A stretch of DNA of 64,000 bases from an uncultured Williamsia sp. (GCF_947494875.1 NZ_CANLWM010000001.1:868001-932000), one strand, 5' to 3'. Counted from the first letter of the stretch, positions 27,665 through 36,522 are shown. Numbers and translations are program-made. Notes: generated from the letters alone by a model not told the origin.

Positions 27665-28705
27665 TCAGGAGATGTCGAGCGACCGGGCGATGGTCGGCCA
27701 CGCGCGCGGCAGGTCCTCCGCCCAGTAGCCCCAGGAGTGCAGCCCCGCCCGGAACTCGTAGGTGGCCTTCACCCCCGCCCGCTGGGCCTTCGCCTGGAAC
27801 GACCGCGTGCACGACAGGACCACGCCCTCCAGGAATCCGCCGACGGGAGACGCGAGACCCCGCAGCCCCAGGCGCGGGTCGGGCAGGCCGTTGCCGCTGA
27901 CGATGTAGATGTCGGTGTCCTTGAGCGCGGACAGCCGGCGCGTGGGGTCGTTCGCGGCCCAGTCGCCGCCGTCGAGGGGTCCCCACATGTTCTCGGGATT
28001 CCCACCGCGCGTCGCGACGGTGCCGGCGACGGCCTGCCGATACGCGGGGGGACCGAAGTCGAAGCATCCACTCAGCGCCATGACGCCGCGGTAGAGATCG
28101 GGGTGCTTCGCCGCGAGGACCATCGCCGACGTCGCGCCCATCGAGAGCCCGCCGATCGCCGACCGGCCGTTGCCGGAATACAACTTCTCGATCAGGGGCG
28201 GTAGGTCGCGGGTCAGGAAGGTCTCCCACTTGTTCACGCCGAGAACGGGATCCGGCCGTCGCCAGTCGGTGTAGTAGCTCGCGGTCCCGCCGATGGGCAG
28301 GACGACCGTCACGTCCTTGTCCGCCATGAACCGCTCGATGCCGGTCTGCACGGTCCAGCCGCTGCGCTGGAACCCGGTGTAGACCCCGGCGTCGATCCCG
28401 TCGAGGAGGTAGAGCGTCGGCCGGGGTGCGGTGCTCCGGGGGTGCAGGATCTCGAGTCGGATGGCCTGCCGGGTGTCAGGGTCCCGGACGGTGATGATGT
28501 CGTGCTGCGGTCCCAGGGCGGTCCGCGTCAGCAGCGTCGCGGTGGGTGTCGGATCGGGCGCGGGACGCGCGACGGCGGCGCCGGAGCCGACCCCGAGCGC
28601 GGACACGGCGACGAGGCCCACGGCGGCGACACGAGCGATCGCGGAGCGACTGTCGCGGTGCGGCGGCCGTAGGCCGCGAGCGCGATCGATGACACGACTG
28701 AACAC
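27665..28705 (-). CDS. Antigen 85-like secreted esterase/mycolyltransferase, 346 aa
   Basis: Signal peptide at residues 1-47 (Arg-rich n-region, VAAVGLVAVSALGVGSG, AVA-RP). The mature domain follows the Ag85 order: LYLLDGIDAG, WKWETFLTRDLP-type block (NKWETFLTRDLPPLIEK), nucleophile Ser188 in GGLSMGATSAM and His323 in AGLHSWGYW. Ag85 proteins move mycolate from trehalose monomycolate to arabinogalactan or to another trehalose ester in the cell wall. It may be a mycolyltransferase or a related esterase. Divergent from the secreted glycosidase. Confidence 0.88.
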   Translation of the reverse strand: MFSRVIDRARGLRPPHRDSRSAIARVAAVGLVAVSALGVGSGAAVARPAPDPTPTATLLTRTALGPQHDIITVRDPDTRQAIRLEILHPRSTAPRPTLYLLDGIDAGVYTGFQRSGWTVQTGIERFMADKDVTVVLPIGGTASYYTDWRRPDPVLGVNKWETFLTRDLPPLIEKLYSGNGRSAIGGLSMGATSAMVLAAKHPDLYRGVMALSGCFDFGPPAYRQAVAGTVATRGGNPENMWGPLDGGDWAANDPTRRLSALKDTDIYIVSGNGLPDPRLGLRGLASPVGGFLEGVVLSCTRSFQAKAQRAGVKATYEFRAGLHSWGYWAEDLPRAWPTIARSLDIS

Positions 28706-29119
28706 GAGATCCCCCCTCTGCGTTTCAGGGCCGAACTGTATCGGAGTCGGCGCAGCGGTGAGGTCGTCGCCACTGCCTCCGGCCCGACGGCCGCGGGCGG
28801 GCGCCGGACGAGACGGCAGCTTTCATTCGGGCATCCGAGCGATATTTAACGCAGAAAATTCGCGCGCCAAACTTCTCCTCCGCGGCGCCAACCGCACGTG
28901 CGAACAGATGGCGATGCCGAACCGCGCCGTTCCAATACGGGTGAATTCGTGTCACGTGTAACGGAATTCGAGCACGTAGTCGCTGGTGGGGCGAATGTTA
29001 CGAGCGAGGAAACTTAGCCGTAAAAACATCACTGATTACCAAACTTTATCTCCCATAAAGTCTGGTCTCATGCTCTAATTGCATCCGCCAGGGGGGCTCA
29101 GAGAACGGGGTACCACCGA
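28706..29119. other. 414-bp divergent intergenic region, AT-rich relative to surroundings
   Basis: Lies between the Ag85-like gene and the glycosidase gene. From about 28840 to 29085 the sequence is much richer in A and T than the rest of the window (GATATTTAACGCAGAAAATT, TAAAAACATCACTGATTACC). It holds the inverted repeat at 29043-29061 and probably both promoters. No convincing ORF. Confidence 0.7.
29043..29061. promoter_or_regulatory. Inverted repeat upstream of secreted glycosidase
   Basis: ACTTTAT-ctccc-ATAAAGT, a perfect 7-bp inverted repeat, 59 bp before the ATG of the glycosidase. A TCTAAT hexamer at 29074 is a possible -10. The repeat may be an operator overlapping the promoter. No regulator is suggested by neighbours. 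Confidence 0.4.
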
Positions 29120-30826
29120 ATGCGACGTCTCGCGCCATCCCTCTCGCGGACATCGGCGACGGCTCTCGCCGCCGCTGTGTTCGCTCTCCTGATGTTCTGT
29201 GCGGTCGCGGGTGCAGCGCTGCTCCCGAACTCCCGCGCCGCCGTCGCCATCATCGACACCGCGGCGATCAGCGACGCGCCGACGACGGTGGGCATCTCCG
29301 ACACCGACATGTACTGGGACGCGATGGATCCCACGGAGATCGCGAAGCGACTCGACGCGATGCAGTCACTGGGCGTCAAGAACATCCGAATCGGCATGCC
29401 GTGGGCCACGGCAGAGCCCGCACCGGGCCAGTACGACTGGACGGCGATCGACAACATGGTGAACGCGGCCGCCGCCCGTGGGATGGGGGTCCTCGGCATC
29501 ATCAACACGACGCCGACCTGGGCCCGCGGCACCTGGACCAACGTGTACGCGCCACCGGACAACCCGGCGAATCTCGGGTCGTTCGCCGCGGCGCTCGCGG
29601 CGCGCTACGCCGGCAAGGTCTCGGCGTACGAGGTGTGGAACGAGCCGAACGCGGCGTTCGCCTACCAGCCCGGCCCGGACCCCGCGGGGTACACCCAGCT
29701 GCTGAAGGCCGCCTACACGGCGATCAAGGGAGCCGACCCCCAGGCGCAGGTGATCGGTGCCGTCGTCGGCGCGACCCAGACCTGGGGATCGTGGACTCTC
29801 AACCCGGTCGACTTCGTCCAGCAGATGTACGCGGCGGGGGCGAAGGGCTACTTCGACGCTCTCTCGTTCCACCCGTACTCGTGGGCCGTCCCGTTCTCGT
29901 CGGGCGCACTGATCCCGAACTCGCCGCTAGACCAGGCCAACCGCATCTACCATCTGATGCAGGCCAACGGCGACGGCTTCAAGAAGATCTGGAGCTCCGA
30001 GTACGGCGTACCGACCGGTGTCCCCAACGTGGGGAACCAGGCGTCGATGATCAACGACTTCCTCAACACCTGGAGCACCCTCGCCTACGCGGGCCCGTCC
30101 TTCCTGTACACACTCGTGGACCGGAACAGCTCGGACACCTGGGACCCGGAGTCGACGTTCGGCCTGTTCACCGACTCGTGGGTGGCGAAGGCGGCTGCCC
30201 AGGTGGTCAAGGACTTCATCGCCGCACACCCGCAGACCGGTGGGACCCCGACCCCGCCCCCCACCCCGCCGACCAACCCGCTCGACGCGTGGGCCCAGGC
30301 GGTGCAGGCAGCGGTGCAGGCATGGCTCAAGTCGATCGCGGATGCGATCGCCGCAGCGTTCAGCCCGACCCCGCAGGCCACGACCTCCGCGCAGACCCTC
30401 GCGGCGGCCGTGACGACGACATCGCAGGCCCCGTCGTCGACGACACCGGACTCCACCTCGTCGACCACCACCGCGCCGGCCACCACCGGTGAGCCGGCGG
30501 CGGCAGCCCTGGCGGCTCCGAGCTCTTCGACCTCGGCCCCGTCCACCACGACAGAGTCCGTGACCGCACCGTCGACCACCACGTCGGCACCGTCGACCAC
30601 CACACCGTCGACCACGACGTCGGTGCCGACGACGACGACCTCGGCCCCTCCGGCCTCATCGGCGACGGGTTCGACGACGACCACCGCGGTCCCGACGACG
30701 ACGTCGGCGACCACCGCGGCGACGTCGGCCACCACGACCCCGTCCGCCGCCACGTCGACTCCGTCGAGCACCTCGTCGGCGCCGACGACGACCCAGGAGA
30801 CACCGGCGACGACCGCGGCGCGCTGA
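29120..30826 (+). CDS. Secreted cellulase-type glycoside hydrolase with Ser/Thr-rich tail, 568 aa
   Basis: Signal peptide at residues 1-40. TIM-barrel catalytic domain (about 50-380) of the GH-A clan: acid/base Glu175 in AYEVWNEPN, nucleophile Glu294 in WSSEYGVPTG, plus LGVKNIRIGMPWATAEP and FDALSFHPYSW. Residues 383-395 are a Pro-rich hinge and about 405-568 are almost pure Ser, Thr, Pro and Ala (STTT, APSTTT repeats), a likely wall-spanning, possibly O-mannosylated stalk. Substrate could be a plant, host or own-wall glycan. GTG/ATG choice: ATG 29120, weak ribosome site. Confidence 0.87.
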   Translation: MRRLAPSLSRTSATALAAAVFALLMFCAVAGAALLPNSRAAVAIIDTAAISDAPTTVGISDTDMYWDAMDPTEIAKRLDAMQSLGVKNIRIGMPWATAEPAPGQYDWTAIDNMVNAAAARGMGVLGIINTTPTWARGTWTNVYAPPDNPANLGSFAAALAARYAGKVSAYEVWNEPNAAFAYQPGPDPAGYTQLLKAAYTAIKGADPQAQVIGAVVGATQTWGSWTLNPVDFVQQMYAAGAKGYFDALSFHPYSWAVPFSSGALIPNSPLDQANRIYHLMQANGDGFKKIWSSEYGVPTGVPNVGNQASMINDFLNTWSTLAYAGPSFLYTLVDRNSSDTWDPESTFGLFTDSWVAKAAAQVVKDFIAAHPQTGGTPTPPPTPPTNPLDAWAQAVQAAVQAWLKSIADAIAAAFSPTPQATTSAQTLAAAVTTTSQAPSSTTPDSTSSTTTAPATTGEPAAAALAAPSSSTSAPSTTTESVTAPSTTTSAPSTTTPSTTTSVPTTTTSAPPASSATGSTTTTAVPTTTSATTAATSATTTPSAATSTPSSTSSAPTTTQETPATTAAR

Positions 30827-30842
30827 GGGGAGACGGGGAACG

Positions 30843-30877
30843 GCCGGTGCCGCGACTTCGGGGGTCGCAGCACCGGC
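30843..30877. terminator. Hairpin terminator, first of two
   Basis: GCCGGTGC and GCACCGGC arms (8/8), one mismatch, then GCGAC/GTCGC, around a TTCGGG-type loop. Between the convergent glycosidase and dctA genes. Related in sequence to the hairpin at 30905. Confidence 0.75.
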
Positions 30878-30904
30878 TGTCTCCTCGTACCGGAACAGTG
30901 GAGA

Positions 30905-30944
30905 ACGGCCGGTGCCACGACCTCGGGGTCGCGACACCGGCCGT
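30905..30944. terminator. Hairpin terminator, second of two
   Basis: ACGGCCGGTG and CACCGGCCGT arms (10/10) with an inner ACGACC/GGTCG pairing. It ends 22 bp from the dctA stop. The two hairpins share about 30 identical positions, which suggests a tandem duplication or convergence on one terminator type. Confidence 0.75.
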
Positions 30945-30965
30945 CGTCATCGGACGGTCGCCGGT

Positions 30966-32345
30966 CTACTTCGTGACCGACACCGCCGGCTCGTGGGCGT
31001 CGTCGACCATCGTCAACTCGTCGAACGGATCGCGTCCGTCGAGCACGTTGCGCATCTTCTCCTTGTCGACCGTGTGGGTCCAGGAACCGACCAGCAGGGT
31101 GGCGACGGCGTTGCCGGAGAAGTTGGTGACTGCGCGGGCCTCCGACATGAACCGGTCGATGCCGACGATGAGGCCGACGCCGTCGAGCAGTTCCGGTCGG
31201 TGCGCCTGCAGACCACCGGCGAGGGTGGCCAGTCCGGCGCCGCTCACGCCGGCCGCGCCCTTCGAGGCCACGATCATGAACACCAGCAGGCCGATCTGCT
31301 CACCGATGCTCAGCGGGTCGCCGAGCGCCTCGGCCACGAACAGCGACGCCATCGTCAGGTAGATGGCGGTGCCGTCGAGGTTGAACGAGTAGCCGGTCGG
31401 GACCACGACGCCGACGGTCGAGCGCTGGACGCCGATGTGCTCCATCTTCGCGATGAGGCGCGGCAGCGCCGACTCGGACGAACTCGTCGCGACGATGAGC
31501 AGGTACTCGCGGGCCAGGTAGCGGACGAGCTTGAAGATCGAGGCGCCGACGGTCATGCGGAGCATCGCGCCGAGCACACCGAAGACGAAGATCGCGCAGG
31601 TCAGGTAGAAGGCGAACATCAGGGCGAGCAGGTGGGTGACCGCGCTCCAGCCGGTCTGGCCGACGACGTTCGCGATGGCGCCGAACGCGCCGATCGGGGC
31701 GATCCACAGGATCATCGCGAGGACACGGAAGACGAGTTTCTGGATGTGGCCGATGCCGCGCAAGATCGGTTCACCCGTCGAGCCCATCGCCTGGAGGGCG
31801 AAGCCGACGAGCAGCGCGACGAACAGTGCCTGCAGGACGCTGCCGGCGGTCAACGACGACAGCAGCGAGTCCGGGATGATGCCCTGGATGAAGTCCATGG
31901 TGCCGCCGGCCTCCTCGGCCTTGCCGGCGAGCTTCTCGCCCTGACCTGCGGCGCCGCTGATGTCCAGGCCGGTGCCGGGCTGGATCAGGTTGCCGACGAC
32001 GAGGCCGATGGCGAGCGCGAACGTCGACATCGCCAGGAAGTAGCCGAACGCCAGGCCGCCGACCTTCCCGACCGTGGCGGCCTTCCGGACCGAGCCGATG
32101 CCGAGCACGATCGTGCAGAAGATGACCGGGGCGATCATCATCTTGATCAGGCTGACGAACATCGTGCCCAGCACGCCGAGGTCCTTGCCGACGCCGGGCG
32201 CCAGGATGCCGACGGCCACGCCGGCGACGACGGCGATGATGACGCCGATGTAGAGCCAGTGGGTCCGGTCGCGCTTGGGCTTCTCGGCCGTCGGCGGCTG
32301 CGGGGGTTCCGGCGTGGTCGGCGGCCGGTCGTCGGTGGCGGTCAT
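30966..32345 (-). CDS. dctA: C4-dicarboxylate/H+ (Na+) symporter DctA, 459 aa
   Basis: DAACS-family transporter for succinate, fumarate and malate. Signature elements: the re-entrant loop 1 TSSSESALPRLI, PTGYSFNLDGTAIYLTMASLF, the second loop ASKGAAGVSGAG and VGIDRFMSEARAVTNFSGN. An N-terminal Pro-rich cytosolic tail of about 28 residues precedes the first helix. ATG 32345 has a GGAGG site. It is divergent from a CitA/CitB-like two-component pair that probably senses dicarboxylate and controls it. Confidence 0.96.
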   Translation of the reverse strand: MTATDDRPPTTPEPPQPPTAEKPKRDRTHWLYIGVIIAVVAGVAVGILAPGVGKDLGVLGTMFVSLIKMMIAPVIFCTIVLGIGSVRKAATVGKVGGLAFGYFLAMSTFALAIGLVVGNLIQPGTGLDISGAAGQGEKLAGKAEEAGGTMDFIQGIIPDSLLSSLTAGSVLQALFVALLVGFALQAMGSTGEPILRGIGHIQKLVFRVLAMILWIAPIGAFGAIANVVGQTGWSAVTHLLALMFAFYLTCAIFVFGVLGAMLRMTVGASIFKLVRYLAREYLLIVATSSSESALPRLIAKMEHIGVQRSTVGVVVPTGYSFNLDGTAIYLTMASLFVAEALGDPLSIGEQIGLLVFMIVASKGAAGVSGAGLATLAGGLQAHRPELLDGVGLIVGIDRFMSEARAVTNFSGNAVATLLVGSWTHTVDKEKMRNVLDGRDPFDELTMVDDAHEPAVSVTK

Positions 32346-32398
32346 GGTGTCCTCCGGTTCTCCTGATACTTCGGTTGTGAAGGATGATGTCGGGGGAC

Positions 32399-32414
32399 TG
32401 TGACCCGGGTCACG
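32399..32414. promoter_or_regulatory. CRP/GlxR-type palindrome in dctA/two-component divergent promoter
   Basis: TGTGACCCGGGTCACG contains a perfect 14-bp palindrome GTGACCCGGGTCAC and fits the CRP-family pattern TGTGA-N6-TCAC(A). It lies in the 103-bp gap between dctA and the kinase, so a cAMP-type regulator could act on both. Binding is inference. Confidence 0.6.
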
Positions 32415-32448
32415 GTTATGTACATTTCGTTCACGGAGGGAGACCGGG

Positions 32449-34053
32449 GTGAGACGTCTGATGCCGCGGTCCTTGGCGGGTCAGGCGTTCCTGCTGCAGA
32501 TCGCCGCGATCGTCGTGCTCGTCGTCGTCGTGGGCTCACTCGCGGCGTGGGACGCGCGACGGGGCGAAGAACGGTCCGCACGGGAGGAGGTCGTCGCGGT
32601 GGCGGTGTCACTGGCCGACGCGCCGTCGACCGCCGAGGCGATCGGGTCCGGTTCGGCGACCGCGCGACTGCAGCCCCTGACCGAACTGGTCCGGGCCGAG
32701 ACCGGGATGGCCTTCATCACGATCATGGCGCCCGATCGCACCCGCTTCACCCACACCAACCCCACCCTCATCGGGAAGCCGTTCGTCGGGACCATCGCCC
32801 CCGCGCTGGCCGGGCGCGTGTTCACCGAGACCAACACGGGCACGCTCGGGCCGTCGATCCGCGCGGTCGCACCGGTGCGTGACAGCGCCGGACGTATCGT
32901 CGGCCTGGTGTCGGCAGGCATCACGCTGTCGACGCTGGCCGACCGGTGGGTGGACCAGCTGCCCATGATCGGGCTCGTCGTCGCGGTCCTGTTGGTCGTC
33001 TCGGTGGCGGGGACGTGGGCCGTGCGTCGGAGATTGCTACGGCAGACGCACGGACTCGCCCCGGAGGACCTCCGCGTCATGTACGAGCACCACGACGCCG
33101 TGTTGCACTCCGTGCGTGAGGGTCTCGTCGTCATGGAGGGCGGGAAACCGGTCGTCGTGAACGACGAGGCGCGTCGGCTCCTGCAATTGCCCGACCGCGT
33201 CGACGTGCCGGTGGATCTGCCGTCGTTTGTGACGGACCGACGCGAGATCCGCGACGAGGTCCATGTCGTCGGCGACCGCGTGCTCGTCGTCAACCGGGTC
33301 CGGATGCTCCACCGCAACGGCGAACGCAGCGCTGTGGTGACGGTGCGCGACCGGACCGAATTGCAGGGCGCCCTGGGCGAACTCGACTCGATGCGGGTGT
33401 TCGCCGAGTCGCTGCGGGCCGCCGCGCACGAGTCCGCCAACCGGTTGCACACGGTGATCGGGTTGATCGAGATCGGCCGCTCCGAGGAGGCGGTGCGGTT
33501 CGCGACGACCGAACTCGAGCTGTCCCAGCACCTCGTGGACCGCCTGACGGCTGCGGTCGCGGAGCCGGCATTGGTGGCGTTGCTGCTGGGCAAGTCCGCG
33601 CAGGCCGACGAGCGTGGGGTGGCGCTGACCGTGACCGAGGACAGTCGCCTCGACGACGCCGACAAAGCGCCGCTGACCGGGCACGAGATGGTCACTGTTG
33701 CAGGCAATCTCATCGACAACGCCCTCGACGCCTGCGACCGCGACGACCCGTGGGTCGAGGTGACGGTTCGGGAGGAGGACGACGGGTTGATGATCCGTGT
33801 CGCCGACAGCGGTCCGGGCATGGACGCCGACGAGTTCGACCGCGCCCGCACGCGCGGATACTCGACGAAACCCGTCGCCGACGGCTCCCCGGCCGGTGGG
33901 CGGGGGCTGGGCCTGGCGCTGATCTCCCAGATCGTCGATCGTCACGGCGGCACCATCACCGCCGAGGTGACCTACGGTTCGGTGGTGACCGTGGTCGTGC
34001 CGTCGCGGTCCGATCGCCCGATGCCGTCGGGCAGGAAGGCGTCGCGCGTGTGA
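32449..34053 (+). CDS. CitA/DcuS-type sensor histidine kinase, 534 aa
   Basis: Two membrane helices (about 11-33 and 172-190) enclose an extracytoplasmic sCache-type domain (about 35-170) with GMAFITIMAPDRTRFTHTNP and AVAPVRDSAGRIVGLVSAG. A cytosolic PAS-like domain follows (about 205-310), then the phospho-acceptor His327 in AAAHESANRLHTVIGL and an ATPase domain with NLIDNALDA, DSGPGM and GRGLGLALI. It would phosphorylate the regulator encoded by the next, overlapping gene. GTG 32449 is set by a GGAGGG site. Likely ligand: a C4-dicarboxylate or citrate. Confidence 0.94.
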   Translation: MRRLMPRSLAGQAFLLQIAAIVVLVVVVGSLAAWDARRGEERSAREEVVAVAVSLADAPSTAEAIGSGSATARLQPLTELVRAETGMAFITIMAPDRTRFTHTNPTLIGKPFVGTIAPALAGRVFTETNTGTLGPSIRAVAPVRDSAGRIVGLVSAGITLSTLADRWVDQLPMIGLVVAVLLVVSVAGTWAVRRRLLRQTHGLAPEDLRVMYEHHDAVLHSVREGLVVMEGGKPVVVNDEARRLLQLPDRVDVPVDLPSFVTDRREIRDEVHVVGDRVLVVNRVRMLHRNGERSAVVTVRDRTELQGALGELDSMRVFAESLRAAAHESANRLHTVIGLIEIGRSEEAVRFATTELELSQHLVDRLTAAVAEPALVALLLGKSAQADERGVALTVTEDSRLDDADKAPLTGHEMVTVAGNLIDNALDACDRDDPWVEVTVREEDDGLMIRVADSGPGMDADEFDRARTRGYSTKPVADGSPAGGRGLGLALISQIVDRHGGTITAEVTYGSVVTVVVPSRSDRPMPSGRKASRV

Positions 34054-34757
34054 GCGATCCGATCCGAGTCCTCATCGTGGAGGACGAACCGCTCATCGCG
34101 CAGACCCATGAGGCGTACGTCGAGCGGCTGTCGGGGTTCGTCGTCGTCGGTATCGCCGGCACCGCCCAGGCCGCGTTGCGGGCGGTGGCGCGGTGCGCTG
34201 CCGAGGACGCACCGGTCGACGTCGTCCTGCTCGACATCGGACTGCCCGACGCCAGCGGGATCGAGCTCGCGTCGGCGTTGTCGGGACAGCGTCCCGAGCC
34301 CGACGTCATCGCCATCACCTCGGAACGCGACCTGTCGGTGGTGCGGTCGGCCGTCGCCCACGGCGTGTTGCTGTACCTGTTGAAACCGTTCACGTTCGCG
34401 GCGTTCCGCGACAAGCTGGAGCGCTACCGCGAGTACCGGGCAGCGCTTCCGGCGGGGACCGACGCCGTAGGCCAGGCCGAGGTCGATCGCGCGATGGCCG
34501 TGCTCCGCGGCGCCGACGACCGCGCAGCGGCGCCCACCGGCGCCGCCGCCGCGACCGCGGAGCAGATCGGCCGTCGGGTGCAGGACAGCACCGACGGTCT
34601 GACCGCGAGCGAGGCGGCCACCGCCTCCGGGATCTCGCGGGTCACCGCATGGCGGTACCTCGAACGCCTCGCCGACGACGGACTCGTCACGCGCACCACC
34701 GAATACGGCCGCACCGGTCGTCCCCAGGTGCGCTACAGCTGGAAGGCGCGGAAGTAG
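34050..34757 (+). CDS. CitB/DctR-type response regulator, 235 aa
   Basis: Receiver domain with Asp62 in VVLLDIGLPDASG and conserved Lys112 in YLLKPF, then a helix-turn-helix region typical of the CitB/DpiA family (LTASEAATASGISRVTAWRYL, YGRTGRPQVRYSW). The GTG start at 34050 overlaps the kinase stop (GTGA). It probably activates the divergent dctA. Confidence 0.94.
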   Translation: MSDPIRVLIVEDEPLIAQTHEAYVERLSGFVVVGIAGTAQAALRAVARCAAEDAPVDVVLLDIGLPDASGIELASALSGQRPEPDVIAITSERDLSVVRSAVAHGVLLYLLKPFTFAAFRDKLERYREYRAALPAGTDAVGQAEVDRAMAVLRGADDRAAAPTGAAAATAEQIGRRVQDSTDGLTASEAATASGISRVTAWRYLERLADDGLVTRTTEYGRTGRPQVRYSWKARK

Positions 34758-34990
34758 GTCGGCGTTCGCCCGCGATCGTGTTCGTTTGCCACCCCGTGCC
34801 GGTTCTGCCCGCGGAATCTTGGTGGCGAACCCGTGTCGCGGTGGCGAAGTGGTGATCGTGCGGGCGAGGTTCGCACGGTCGGGATGCGTTCGCATGTCGG
34901 GTTGGTGTTCGCATGGCCCCGGTGGTGTGCGAACGGCACGTGAGCATGCGAACGGCGGCAGGACGTGCAGTTCGGGACGGTCATCGACAA
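34758..34990. repeat. Intergenic array of 19-bp-phased TTCGC/GCGAA boxes
   Basis: The 233-bp stretch downstream of the response regulator has no gene-like ORF. GTTCGCA occurs at 34869, 34888 and 34907 (exactly 19 bp apart), then its complement TGCGAAC at 34928 and 34947 (19 bp apart). GGTGGCGAA occurs at 34822 and 34841, again 19 bp apart. Related GTTCG boxes lie at 34764 and 34780. Confidence 0.75.
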
Positions 34991-35025
34991 CGAGAGCCCC
35001 GGCGCTGTACGCGCCGGGGCTCTCG
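34991..35025. terminator. Strong bidirectional hairpin terminator
   Basis: Perfect 15-bp stem (CGAGAGCCCCGGCGC) with a TGTAC loop, between the convergent response-regulator and lipase genes. A short pyrimidine tail (TCTCGT) on the plus side. Confidence 0.9.
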
Positions 35026-35044
35026 TGTCAGTCGTGTGCCGGGG

Positions 35045-36385
35045 TCAGCTGAACGAGCACCCCTGCACCGGCGGCTTGCCGGCGAAGCGGTCGGCGAGCC
35101 AGTCGAACGCCCGCTGGAACCCGCTGATGCCGCCGGCGACGTGACCGAAGGTCGACGAGCTGATGAAGCGGATCGGGAACGGGATCTCGGTGTACTGCAG
35201 GGACGCGGGTCCCTTCTCGCACCATTTCGAGTACAGCTCGCGGCCCTGGAACACCGGCACCGTCGGGTCGTCGGGGTTCGACGAGAGCAGGACGGGGACG
35301 GTCGGCTTGATGTTGCCGAGGTCCTGGTCGTGCACGTACTTGCTCAGCACAGGATCGGCCACGACGAGCTCGCCGAACGACTTGTGTGAGACCGTCCAGT
35401 CCCGGGTGCTCGGCTTGCCACGGGCCGAGGTCAGCACGATGCACTCGCCCGACAGCTGCTGCATCGTCTGCTTGCCGTAGGGGTTCAGGATCGTCGCGAT
35501 GCGCTCCTTGAACTCGGGGAACCGGTAGGTCGCGCCGTTGAGGGCGTACCCGATGACGCCGCCGAGGCGGTTTCCGTCGAGGTAGTTCATCTCGCGCAGC
35601 AGGTCGGCGGGCACGCCGCCGGCGTAGACGCCCACGATCGGCAGCTCGGGCGCGTAGGTCCCGACGAGCTCGGCCGCCGAGGCAGCCGCGCCGCCGCCCT
35701 GCGAGTAACCGGCGATCGCGACCTTCGTCTCCGGGGACACTCCCGGCAACTTCAACGCGGCGCGGGCGGCGTCGATGACGGCGTGCCCCTGGTCGACGCG
35801 GATGCCGAACGTGTGGGTGCCGGGCGTGCCGCCGCCCATGTAGTCGCTGGACACGACGCCGTAGCCCTGGTTGACCATGTTGAGGGTCACGATCTGCTCG
35901 ATCTCGGCCATCGGACCGCCCGGCAGGCTGAAGGTGACGCCCTCCTGCAGCAGCTTCGACGCCGCGCACTGGTCGCCCTGGCCGTGCAGGCCGCCCGCGT
36001 ACGAGACGATCGGCCGCGCGCCGGGTCCGGTCCACGGCTTCGTCGGCTCGAGGTAGTAGCCGGTCACCGCGATCGGGGCGCCGTTGGCGTCGATCGAGAG
36101 GTACATGATCCGCGTTGCCTTGGCCGGGATGAAGCCGGTCGGGGTGGGGATCTTGATCGCCGTCGGCAGTGCCTCCGACCGGATGATGTCACCGGGCTTG
36201 CCCGCCGGAAGCGGGCTCGGCGGTGTGTAGAAGGACTCGCTCACCGCGGATGCCGCGGGTGTCGGTGCCGCCGGTTCCGGTGCCGCGTGGGCGGTCTGGA
36301 CCGTCGCGGTCGCCATGACGGTTGCTGTCGCCACCCCCACGCACGCGGTGCGTAGTCGTCGCATCATTGATCGATCGAAACCCAC
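35045..36385 (-). CDS. Secretory lipase family protein, 446 aa
   Basis: Signal peptide (MMRRLRTACVGVATATVMAT, cleavage AHA-AP near residue 34). The alpha/beta-hydrolase domain of the LIP family shows the nucleophile elbow GYSQGGGAAA, an oxyanion region SYAGGLHGQGDQCAAS and a catalytic-His region TFGHVAGGISGF. Likely exported to hydrolyse host or environmental triglycerides or wall lipid esters. The start is ATG 36385 or the ATG pair six codons in. Confidence 0.9.
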   Translation of the reverse strand: MGFDRSMMRRLRTACVGVATATVMATATVQTAHAAPEPAAPTPAASAVSESFYTPPSPLPAGKPGDIIRSEALPTAIKIPTPTGFIPAKATRIMYLSIDANGAPIAVTGYYLEPTKPWTGPGARPIVSYAGGLHGQGDQCAASKLLQEGVTFSLPGGPMAEIEQIVTLNMVNQGYGVVSSDYMGGGTPGTHTFGIRVDQGHAVIDAARAALKLPGVSPETKVAIAGYSQGGGAAASAAELVGTYAPELPIVGVYAGGVPADLLREMNYLDGNRLGGVIGYALNGATYRFPEFKERIATILNPYGKQTMQQLSGECIVLTSARGKPSTRDWTVSHKSFGELVVADPVLSKYVHDQDLGNIKPTVPVLLSSNPDDPTVPVFQGRELYSKWCEKGPASLQYTEIPFPIRFISSSTFGHVAGGISGFQRAFDWLADRFAGKPPVQGCSFS

Positions 36386-36522
36386 GGTGTCGTGTCCCCC
36401 ACGGTCGTTGTCCGTTGCTCGCCGGAACTATAAGGGACTTCATACGAGGGCGTGTCCTGGGTCACCGGCTGTTTGTGACAGTGTCCGATGAACAGGTGAG
36501 CGGCACCGTGCAACGGCCGACG

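Noticed and set aside
30360-30918. Ser/Thr codon repeats in the glycosidase tail as a possible DNA repeat or CRISPR-like array
   Set aside because: The repeats follow codon phase (TCG/ACC/ACG) and encode the Ser/Thr stalk; no regular spacers.
34786-35052. 88-codon ORF in the phased repeat array
   Set aside because: It runs through the terminator hairpin, has no ribosome site and its sequence reflects the repeat boxes.
36461-36479. GTCAC-N9-GTGAC near the lipase gene
   Set aside because: Arms of only 5 bp with a 9-bp spacer, about 75 bp upstream; too weak to call an operator.
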